This document shows, piece after piece, positions 33,376-42,499 of a stretch of 64,000 nt of DNA (positions are counted from its first letter, which is position 1; every line of letters starts with the position of its first letter). The stretch lies in contig JAUCBJ010008535.1 of the NCBI GenBank assembly GCA_032718475.1, positions 1 to 64,000 on the forward strand, given 5' to 3'. The notes under the pieces were generated by a model. The model saw nothing but the letters and a program-made list of their open reading frames with translations. It did not search any database and was not told the origin of the DNA. The stretch is from Nemertoderma westbladi (Eukaryota; Xenacoelomorpha; Nemertodermatida; Nemertodermatidae). The translations under genes and the position numbers were made by a program.

Positions 33376-33735
33376 TGGAATCAGATATGAGGCCCATCAC
33401 CCATATCTACTCTGGCGTACATGACCCACCATTGGCTGTTGCAGCTCATCTGCTGGGTCATGCCCTGTACCCTTGCTGCCAGGTGCAGGTCGCAGTGAAG
33501 TGCCCTCAGAGTGGACATGAGAACACTCTACTCCTAACCAGCCATTGGTAGATCACCATCTGCCTGGCCAGGCCATATACCCCTGCAGCCAAGTATATGG
33601 GTCCTTAATCCAGGACCAAGGGCGTCCTTATCCCAGAACGAAGGGGGTCCTAGTTACAGGACCAGATTTGCCCTAGTAAGAGGGTCTATGCAGCTACAGG
33701 TGGCACCTCCTTTATGCTGCATGGAGGTGGCAAGT

Positions 33736-34388
33736 TTTCTTGATCAATGACCTAAAATACCTGACCTGACCAAATAGTACATATTATTTGATAGCGGAAT
33801 AACCGGTATAATAACTACAGTAGGTTACAGTTAAATAAATTCTAGTTATTAATAGGCCTACACATATTAATATATTACAAATTGGAATTGTCCCGTATAG
33901 ATCTTATCTGCCCGCGGTTGCTATTGTCGTGATTTTAGCTCCCGAAGGCTAAACTTGAAGATCTTTCGCCAACAACTTCAAATAAATAGAGGGAATTTTT
34001 AGAAATCAGAAAATAATATGTTGGAGATTGTGCATCGTGTGTTGAACTCTGCAATCAACCAAATCAAATCAAATTTATTCAGCTTGTAATGCATTCCTAG
34101 TCATCGAAATTGAATTATGCGAAATAAAAAGCTTGTGGTTACTAGACTAGACAAATCCCCCAAATAAATATTAATTATTCCAAAATAGTAATAATTCAAA
34201 TCCCCGTCATTTTCTGCCATTACACCTTGGATACCCATCAAGGTGTAGTACATGTATATACTGTACACAGATCATGCAGCGAGCGGATTTCTGTAATAGC
34301 GTGGGCCGAACTTTCTTTTATATGGGAAACTATTTTCATAACATTTCCTTATGAACTTCTTAACTGCTAATTATGGTTAGGTGGATAT
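33736..34388. other. No gene seen
   Basis: AT-rich. The word CAAATCAAATCAAATTTATT at 34058-34080 looks like the tail of a minus-strand LINE/SINE 3' end, but nothing more can be supported. Confidence 0.4.
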
Positions 34389-34680
34389 GATGACTAAGTT
34401 ATATGATGAGCACCATCTATATGGAACTCACTCCCCATAGATACCCGAACTGAACCATCAGTGGATAGTTTTATGAAGCGGTTGAAAACAGAGTACGGAG
34501 AGGAGAACTAAAAAAAAACATATTTTTAACCGACAGACTTTTTGAATAATTTTTATTACTACAGTATATAATGCTGTGTTTTTATTTAACTTTTACTTTT
34601 AGTATCGGTCACCAGTTTAAGCGCTTTGAAACTCTAATCTGAAAGGCGATCTATAAATATTTTATTATTATTATTATTAA
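34389..34680 (+). pseudogene. LINE 3' end fragment (CR1/Jockey/L2-like)
   Basis: The plus strand encodes WNSLPIDTRTEPSVDSFMKR then LKTEYGEEN and a stop (34418-34511). This is the very C-terminus typical of CR1/Jockey/L2-type ORF2 proteins (WNSLP..I....S...FK..LK). It is followed by a 3' UTR and a (TTA)n tail at 34660-34680. It is 5'-truncated, as usual for LINE insertions, and is a different family from the 22.8-33.7 kb LINE. Confidence 0.75.
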
Positions 34681-35497
34681 GTTTATGGAAATGTAATAAA
34701 ACATCCTTCTGGAATTTTTATCATGTTACAGTAGTTGCCAAGGTAACCGAGTGCAAAGTTCAAATTTTGAGGCCTGTAAATCAAGACGATGACGGATTCT
34801 GTTCTTGAGATTTGTAGGTGAGTAAAGGGAATAAAAGTATATTAAAATGTAAACTGTAATATTTAAATTTGTTTTCAAAAATAATTTGTGAAAGAAAGAC
34901 TTTCTCACTAATTTTTTACTATTTTTATTTTTATAACTAATTTTTCAGCATCTCACACATTAAGAAAATGAAACGGAATTTCGACCCCAGTCTACCATAC
35001 AGATACATACAGAAGGACACACCAACATATCCTGGGATTGCACCCGCAGCACACCATCGGAATTTTCGCCAAGTCGTATTAATCCGTGGAAAATTCAACC
35101 CTGGACTTAGTTGTAACTTCAAGGAGAGAGATTGATGATTATGGTGACAAACTGTCTGGCAGTCGGCTAATGGAAAATATCACATGCGTGTAAATCACAT
35201 GAGTGAAATATGTTGTGATTCAAATCCAATTATCATGTTGTCAATCATATGCATGAAATAATGTGTCATTTTGATGCAAATCTCATGCTCAGAATCGCAT
35301 GTAAATTTTCCTCTATCGCTGGTTATTAAGACACAATAAAAACACATGACACCTTATTATCACTTGCGATACACAAAGGCATTTTTCATTGGGTATCATT
35401 ACAGTACCCTTTTTCCCGAAATAAATTATTTATTCTATGTTTATGTAAGAGAAAGATGTTCTTCCAGAGAGATTTAAACAGCGGGAAAAAGGCAACT
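34681..35497. other. No gene seen
   Basis: 35160-35310 contains several ATCACATG/ATCATATGCATG words recalling the 7.8-8.2 kb repeat family. Nothing coding is supported. Confidence 0.4.
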
Positions 35498-35501
35498 TTA
35501 A

Positions 35502-36781
35502 GGGGGGGGGGGGGGGGGGGGGGGGGTCGTAGCGCCATAATGACACAGTCAATAAAAACCAATAGTAACAGGGCAAGACTTTGTCCAAATTGAACAATTT
35601 TTGGTATCGATAACTGAAGGTAGTTTTAAAAAAAAAAATTTTTTTTGTAATATAGTTATAATAATTTAGTGATATTTATTAGCATAAAATTATTACTATT
35701 TCTAAAAACACTCCTCTTCTTACAAACATTAGTTATATAACTAGTTATTTCGTATTTATAATTAGGATATATGGTTGAATAAAAGTATTGGTCAAAAGTT
35801 TTTGATATTGATTATTTCCAAATTTATTATCAAATGAATTAATTATTTTCCTATTTTAAAAAAAAAAAATAGCATTTTTCACATTTCGAAACCAATAAAA
35901 TTAGTTAGGATAGAAATTTTAAAATTCTGACCAATTCTTTTGAAGATACCAGGCATGTGGTTACTCTGTCCAAATTTCTTGTAAAAATATTAAAAATTTT
36001 AAATTTTAAATTTCGGTGAAATGAAAAAATACCATTCCGAGATAATTGCCTTTAAAAGTTTAACTTTCCCCCGCAAAAATTATCTGTTAATATGTGAGAA
36101 TGTCTGTCAAAATATATATCTATCAACAAGAAAGCATAAAACCAGATAAAATTGTTGCTATGGGGATTTTCTGGTTGCTGATTTAATGTATAAGTCAGTT
36201 TTCATTTTTAATGAAATCTAGTTTGTCTGTATGTCGGTCTTTCAGACAATCCGTCTGTCAAATATAAGAAATAGGCACTCCATTGAGCTAAAAGTTTAGC
36301 TATAAGGGTTTTCTTGGTCGCATAATACAATTCGAGTGTTAATTTGAACATTTGATGACTTCCAAATTGTCTGTTTCGTTGTCAGACTGTCGGTTATAAT
36401 TTGACAGACAGTCTGACAGGCATACAGACAGAACCGACAAGGCCAAATTTGATTAATTGCTTACAGAATCGAAGTCACCGACCACGATAAACCCATACCA
36501 GGGAATTTTTTAGAAAGATAGTATTGCTTTTTATTGACGGACAGACATACTGACGGACAAACCGACAGTAAAACGGACAGACAGCCATATCTCGAGAAGT
36601 AAGACAGATCTTGCTAAACAGTTTTTCAAATTTGGAATCTTGATAAAAATCTGCTCCAGATGAAATAAAAAAATATTTTTGCAAAAAAATTATTGAAGTA
36701 GCGCTATCCCCCCCCCCCCCCCCAGATGAAATAAAAAAAAAAATTTTGTAGTAGCGCTACCCCCCCCCCCCCCCCCCCCCC
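35502..36781. mobile_element. TTAA-flanked DNA element with poly-G/poly-C inverted ends, 1.28 kb
   Basis: TTAA lies on both sides (35498-35501 and 36782-36785). The left end is G25 followed by TCGTAGCGCCAT. The right end is the reverse complement, GTAGCGCTAC followed by C22. The right terminal block is duplicated internally (GTAGCGCTAT + C16 at 36699-36723). The interior is AT-rich with scattered GACAGACAGTCTGACAG-type words and no coding frame. TTAA duplication is used by piggyBac and Kolobok elements. It is non-autonomous. Confidence 0.6.
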
Positions 36782-36785
36782 TTAA

Positions 36786-36921
36786 AGAATAAATTACCTG
36801 TATTTTATATACCTTTGAAATGATATAATTCTCAATACATTCCTACACTTTGTACTTTACAAGCATTCCAGCTACACCGACAAGAAATAATTTGAAACAT
36901 AAATGTTCCCCAAAGTTAGAG
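36786..36921. other. 3' flank of the LMF gene
   Basis: Short AT-rich stretch downstream of the minus-strand gene. No AATAAA was recognised on the minus strand. Confidence 0.3.
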
Positions 36922-38716
36922 TCACATAAGAAGGCCCTTATAAAACGTAGGAAAGACAGATGTTGAGTTACTAACTGCTCGTTTAGTTAAACCCGAACGT
37001 TTGACATAATCCATTAACTGTTGGTCATTAACGCTTAAAGGTCCAACATATATCTTCCGAGAATCTCTAACCCACCATTGGTCGGATTCCAGACCAGTAA
37101 AGCGGTAGGTATAGTGGACACCTCTTATGTACTTGACCTGACCGGATTGCGCATGTGATTGGTCCAGTAATTGAGTCACTTCCGGTTGCCCGCGTAGCAA
37201 CCGATAGATAGCATTCAGCAAACCAGGGGTTGTCTTGGAAACGGCCCAGAGCCGCGAACCACATCTGCCAATCAAGACGAGGTTGGTGCGGTGTAGCAAG
37301 TCGGGGCGGTGAGGAAACGTTTCCTGGTTTGTATATAAACTGATACTCGGACCACGGACCGGATAAACTGCTATTCGAATATTCTAGAACTAACTCAGGA
37401 CGCCCTCCTACCCCGGTCATGTGACGGAACAGGCCATAAGAATTGACGACATGGAACTGTTGGGTTGCAGAGTACCAGGTAAATAAAGTTTTAGGTAAAA
37501 GTTTATATCCTTCGTTCCTTGGCAGTAGACTAGTCGCATGGGGAACAAGACTGATAGAGAATATTGCTACAGCTATGCTGGACATAAGAAGGATGTTTAA
37601 CCGATACCAGAAGGAAGATAAAAAACCACCGTTTATTCCGGTATATAAAGTCCGAGCTATTGTATATCCCAGCGACAACCCACCCATCCACATAGATATA
37701 AGAACTGCCTTACTTAACCAAAAATTAAAATCAGACTTCGAAAAAGATATTTTACTCTGAACAATAAATTTATCATCGAACTCTAAACTAAAAGCTGATG
37801 TTATCCAATGTGTGAATAGGAGAAGAAACCACAAAGATATCAAACCCATGACTAATTCTATTAACGCAGTGTATTTTATCGGAATAATGTTCGTTTTTTT
37901 CCTTTTTGAAACATCCAAGGAAATACATAAAATAATGGTTAATATGTTGAAGAAGTTATAACTTCCAGTTAACATAATTAATAACTGTAAAAGGATTTGA
38001 AGAACGAAGGCTAATTGTCTCCATATTCTAATAGGGAGAAAGAATAGAAAGGGTGTTGCGATTTCTATCACGTAGGTTGCTACCACTGATAAACGGTGGA
38101 ACCACGGAGGAAAGTGGTGGAAGTACCAAGACGCCTGGGTTGGGAGGCATTGGCTTTGATAATGCCAGTTGAGTGCTGTTAAACCCCACCATTCTGGGCA
38201 CTGTGATGTCAACTTAACCACACCGGATTGGAACATTAACCGGAATAACAACCAACGCATTAACCACATCGGAATACTAGAGTCTTCCACGTACTGGCTG
38301 TTTGTCCGCCGTCTCCATGGTGCTGCAAGGATAGCCAATAAACCCGCCTCCAACAGCAAAATATCCCACTGGAACCTCATAAACGTTTGGCCGACCGCGT
38401 ACAGAGAGTAATAAGTTACCCATAAGAAAATAAATGTTAGACGTTGTCTAAAACAGCAAAGGATCATTCCAAATAAACTCAATAATATCCCGAATAGACA
38501 TAATAACTCCCCTAATTGCTCCGCAGTTAATCCTAATTTGCGATGGAATCCGACCAACGTCAGCACTGATTGTTGCTTCAATTGAGTTCGAATTGGGAGA
38601 ATTCCGGCATCTCCGTACAGTCCCGGGAATTGGACGTACAGTGAGGTAAATGCGAACAAATAAACTGTTGCAAAACACCACAGCATCATTTCACAGTCTA
38701 ATTTCCAGTGACCCAT
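36922..38716 (-). CDS. LMF2: Lipase maturation factor family protein, one frameshift
   Basis: LMF proteins are multi-pass ER membrane proteins needed for folding of secreted lipases. The start at 38716 gives MGHWKLDCEMMLWCFATVYL then FAFTSLYVQFPGLYG, a typical LMF N-terminus. About eight hydrophobic segments follow, with family blocks WDILLLEAGLLAI, PMWLMRWLLFRLMFQSGVVK, YHFHHFPPW-like and NFFNILTIILC. The signature PHQPRLDWQMWFAALGRF then QDNPWF is at about residues 475-498. At 37217-37224 the frame breaks. The continuation (LNAIYRLLRGQPEV...VKYIRGVHYTYRF, then WWVRDSRKIYVGPLS) is one base out of register and stops at 36922. Total is about 598 residues (LMF1 567, LMF2 about 707). No introns are visible, unlike vertebrate LMF genes. 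The extra base could be an assembly error or could mark a pseudogene/retrocopy. The LMF1 versus LMF2 choice is uncertain. Confidence 0.85.
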
Positions 38717-39775
38717 TTCGATGTATCGTGTCAGCGTGTACTGGTGTATGGCAGTATGACTGTATGGATGGCTCTGTTCGGTATTGCAATATTGTTGTAG
38801 GTTGATACCGGTACAGTAGAGTTAAACGTAGGTCTTAGTTTAAAAAGTTAGCAATTACTGTATTGGTTTAGTTATAGTCAACAGTACCTACCGTAGTTCT
38901 GTAGTTAGCTGCATAGCTGGCTCTGCTCTAGCTATACTAGGTTCTGCACTCTGCACAAGGCTGAAAGGACTATTAGAAGCAGAAAAACATTGTACCGGCA
39001 CGAGCTGTCTTCAAGTCAAGTCAGCTAGGAGGTAGAATAAAAGTCTGTCCTTATCTGATCTGATCTGACGGCATCTGATCCTATAACCAATCAGGAGAAA
39101 GAGATATAGGTAAATAGCCAATAAGGAATCAGGTTGCCATGTTACGTATCAGTATCATCATATGACATAGCAGTAGGCCTTCAGGCATACCGGTATGCAG
39201 CCAAGGCAGCAAAGGCATGTTAAAAATGCGATATATACAGTAGGAGGAAGGATGGCGGGTATGAAAGTTGTGTGATTGCCCCAGCAAAGATGGGTAGTTT
39301 CAGTTGTAAACAACTTTCGTAGATTTAGTTGGTGTTGAAACATTAAACATTTATTAAAAACAATACAGCCTTTCTGCCTTTGCTGCAATATTTTAGTAAT
39401 CTTTCTTGTTAATAGTTATCAATATAAAGTTAATTATATTAACTATAATAAATATTATTGAATAATGATACTGTACTTATTAGTATAATACATTTAAAAT
39501 ATTTATTGTTTGTTTGTTACGCTAAAGAGAAGGCAGGAAGAGGTACAGTACCTCTGTACAGTACTGCAATGCCGAATATGGCGAAACACTTTAACATGCC
39601 CCATATTGCCCTGATTGCCAGCTGATACAGCGGAGTTTATACCCAAACGATGAAGGAAGATGGGAAGGTGGGTGGGAAGGTGGAAATCAATAAACTATGT
39701 TGTTACCTTCCAATTGAAGGAAAAGAGCAGGTTACAGCGGCGGAAATTTCTAACCAAAACAATAAACGATGTTGT
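38717..39775. other. Upstream of the LMF gene; no gene seen
   Basis: 38720-39000 is the likely promoter/5' UTR region for the minus-strand LMF gene. I could not define elements. A small GGGAAGGTGGGTGGGAAGGT run at 39661 heralds the 40.8-kb minisatellite theme. GAGCAGGTTACAGCGGC at 39726 is the interspersed phrase also found at 4487 and 11312. Confidence 0.4.
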
Positions 39776-40460
39776 TGAAAATTTTCACCCACCGCCGAAA
39801 AATACAAGTTTCAGAATTCTTATGCAATTTTTACATATTCCATTGAATTCAGAACCCTCACAAATCCGTATAACGCAAGAAACCCCATACTTCCGAAAAA
39901 TACAAGTTTGAGATGTATAGTTGTTAGATAAATATTTATAAACCTCTAAAATGTAAGATAGGATTACAGTATGAGTTGTCACAATCAATTGAACTATTGA
40001 ATGAATTTTCAAAAGTTATTGCTGGCACCAAATTTTGCACATAGCACCGAAAAATACAACGTTGATGATATGCCTGGTGCAATTCATATATATTCCAACG
40101 AGACTAGAATGCCTAAAACCCCTATTGCGGAAAAACAGCTTCACTGTCATCGTGTCTGCATGGTACTTCACATAGCGCCCCATTTGGTGATCTCCAGTTA
40201 ATGTTTGGATTTGACCTAACCAAATTGGTTTACTACTGAAGATCCGCAGTGGGCACATCGGGGCAGGTGTGGGCCACTCGGAATCCGATGAGGCAGTGCA
40301 CATATTGACATTTGGCGTATGTACATTTCTTACAGAAAGAAGGGAGCCACTGGGTTAAGAGTAAAAAACAGCTTCAAATACTCAATTTACAAAATTGAAA
40401 TATTTCAAAATTTGGGGCTGACACCAAAATTTGGCACCCGCCGCCAAAAACAAGATTAAA
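39776..40460. repeat. ~165-bp satellite-like units, locus 1 (with an insertion)
   Basis: Units share GAAAAATACAAGTTTGAGAT, TCCATTGAATTCAGAACCCT and CACCAAAATTTTGCACCC-type words. The order of unit variants (CTTCCG, AGCACCG, CCGCCG types) matches 56180-56700, so the two loci are colinear copies. A 220-bp insertion interrupts this copy at 40144-40363. Confidence 0.75.
40144..40363 (-). mobile_element. 220-bp insertion with 13-bp target duplication
   Basis: The direct repeat AAAAACAGCTTCA lies at 40131-40143 and 40364-40376. The homologous satellite at 56.6 kb has an uninterrupted version. The insert has no known SINE boxes. On the minus strand it contains CCTCATCGGATTCCGAGTGG and ATGGGGCGCTATGTGAAGTA phrases with coding-like composition. 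The A-rich 13-bp duplication fits target-primed reverse transcription of a short RNA. Confidence 0.6.
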
Positions 40461-40517
40461 ATAGTAGCGTTAGTTACAGAGAGAGGGGGGGGGGGGGGGG
40501 GGGGGGTGGTTTAAGGG

Positions 40518-40738
40518 AATACCGGGGAAACTTCACATATGCTGACATGGGCAGAAACTCCAGTATTCATTTAGCCACCATTTAAGGATGCAAGGCAGGC
40601 AGAGATGCCTCGCTAAACCCTTCAAAGCATTCGTGCCGAAACGAAAACTACCTTGGCCCCCATGCCGGGGTTGAACCCACAACCTCCGTGAGATGTGAAT
40701 TCAATACTGCAATATAACCACTACACCAAGGTGAGCTC
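40518..40738 (-). mobile_element. tRNA-derived SINE, copy 2
   Basis: On the minus strand: ACCTTGGTGTAGTGGTTATA (A-box region), GTGGGTTCAACCCCGGCATG (B-box), TAGTTTTCGTTTCGGCACGA (shared body word), GGTGGCTAAATGAATACTGG, then GAAGTTTCCCC. Same order as copy 1 at 5343-5560. A G22 tract lies at its plus-strand left edge (40485-40506). Confidence 0.8.
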
Positions 40739-40794
40739 TGAACCAAGGTGGAACAAGATTATCTGTTGATCAGTCAGTCAGTCGGACAGTTAGT

Positions 40795-41040
40795 GCGAAG
40801 GTGGGTGAGGATGTGGAAGGTGGGTGGATTGGAATGTGGGAAGGTGGGTGGATGGGCTTATGGGGAGGTGGGTGGATGTGAATGTGGGAATTTGGGAAGG
40901 TGGGTGGATGGGCTTATGGGAAGGTGGGTGGATGTGAATGTGGGAATTTGGGAAGGTGGCTGGATCCTGGATGGGCATGTGGGAAGATGAGGTGGGTGGG
41001 GAGGTGGGTGGGAAGGTGGGTGGATGGGAATAAGGAGGTC
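40795..41040. repeat. GGGAAGGTGGGTGGAT minisatellite
   Basis: Irregular tandem units of GGGAAGGTGGGTGGATGGGC then TTATG, alternating with GGTGGGTGGATGTGAATGTG then GGAATTTG. The higher-order unit is about 60 bp, present roughly twice. Open frames in this array are repeat artefacts. Confidence 0.85.
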
Positions 41041-41094
41041 GGATGGTTATTTATTGGTAGTTATTTATTGTTAGTAAAGACAGCCTCGATAACA

Positions 41095-41490
41095 TTCTCC
41101 ATTCCCTCAATTGGTAGGGAACAAAATCGTTTATTGTTTTGGTTAGAAAAGCATATCTCTGATGTAACCTGTTCATTTCCCTAAATTGGTAGGTATCAAC
41201 AAATTTTATTTGATTTGGTTAGAAAAGCCCACCCCTGTAACTGCTCCTTTCCTTCCATTTATAAGTATAAAGACAACTTTGTTTTGGTTAGAAAAGGCGA
41301 AACCATGTAGACCTACAGAAGTAAACTGGTCAACACACGTTTATTGTTTTGGTTATTATGAGGTAAACAACAACATCGTTTATTGTTTGGTTAGAAATGC
41401 CAGATTCTGTGAACTGCTTTATTCCCTAAATTGGTAACAACATCGATTATTGGTTTGGTTGGAAAATCCAGCCCCTGGTAACCACTAAGC
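41095..41490. repeat. Degenerate tandem repeat around ATCGTTTATTGTTTTGGTTA
   Basis: About six units of 55-85 bp share TTTATTGTTTTGGTTAGAAA, CTGTAACCTG/CTGTGAACTG and TTCCCTAAATTGGTA. The reverse complement of the theme (GGAGCAGGTTACAGTGGC ... AACCAAAACAATAAAC) appears singly at 4487, 11312 and 39726. Confidence 0.65.
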
Positions 41491-41756
41491 ATACCGAGGA
41501 GTTGGAAAAGGGGGTGGCCATTAGCTGTGACGTCATTCGGCATTGTTGCAACACCCCCCCCCCCCCCCCCCCCACCAACAGATCCAACCAAACGAAAAAA
41601 AGCGTGTAGCAAAAATTTAAAAATACATTTTCATATTGACGAAATAGGCTAGTCTGTAAATTTTAAAGGTACAGTACAGCGCGCGATTAAAATGATCTTT
41701 CTCATCGATTTTCAATGTTTTCAATCTAATGAAAAGAAACGCCCCATGGCCCATTT

Positions 41757-41850
41757 GTGGGGCTTAATAAACACACGACCTCCGGGGAGATGTTAATTCA
41801 AGGCAATGGATTAAACCGCTACAGCTTACCCAATATGGCCTGGGGTGGGG
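41757..41850 (-). mobile_element. Truncated SINE head, copy 3
   Basis: The minus strand reads TAAGCTGTAGCGGTTTAATC...AACATCTCCCCGGAGGTCGT then GTGTTTATTAAGCC. This aligns with the head and B-box part of the SINE at 40518-40738 but lacks the body. Confidence 0.55.
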
Positions 41851-42387
41851 TCATTTTATAATTTTTTTGTAATTCGCCTGTACTGTATCTTTGAGTCAGG
41901 TTTGTTGAGGAAACCGATATTTCGAGTATTTTTCTAAAATTTAATAATGGACTATCCAACAAAGCAAACGCCATTTACATGGCTGTTAGTTTTCGTGCTG
42001 TTGTCCCTTTCTGGCACCTGCCTGTATCTCCACCATTTTTCGTGCTAACATTTTCACAAATATTTATATTTCATTAAAATTTATTTATTTGCGCTGTACA
42101 GTATAGAGGGTTTTTCGGATGCTAATCATGATTAAATAACCGAAATATAACATTCAAAAACGAGAACGCACGAAAAAAAAAGTTGTGCAAATATGATAAT
42201 GAAAAATCACCACAAAATCAAATTGACTTTATGACCATACATTATGTGGGTTTTTTGGGATGCTGATCGTGAATTTGACACTGAAATATATATCGTACCG
42301 TGTTGATTAGGCATTTTTGGATATGTGCCAATGCGCGACACGAAAAATACAATAGCCTAAATTTGATAATCAAACATCAATACCAAA
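41851..42387. other. No gene seen
   Basis: AT-rich. A loose duplication (GGATGCTAATCATGATTAAAT at about 42117 and GGATGCTGATCGTGAATTTG at about 42258) suggests a worn ~140-bp repeat. Confidence 0.4.
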
Positions 42388-42499
42388 TCAACACAGTACA
42401 GTATATCCCATTATAGAATTCGGAAAATTTCTACAATCAACTGCCCCATCAGCTGTCTGCACAACATTCTGCACTAAGTGTCTCCACAAGGTACCGCAA

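Larger units (their letters stand above)
22816..33735 (-). mobile_element. APE-type LINE (probably RTE-like), split by an LTR element
   Basis: Non-LTR retrotransposon on the minus strand in two blocks: 5' UTR + endonuclease (32036-33735) and reverse transcriptase + 3' end (22816-24854). The LTR element 24855-32035 sits between them with a 5-bp duplication. Across the duplication the reading frame is continuous, so the LINE was one ORF when it was hit. The 3' end finishes in (AGT)n-type trinucleotides, read as TAGTAGTAG on the minus strand. Short-tandem tails are typical of RTE elements. Confidence 0.88.

Noticed and set aside
7790-40460. CRISPR-like direct repeats
   Set aside because: Repeat arrays here have no unique spacers, unit lengths and context are those of satellites, and the host is an animal.
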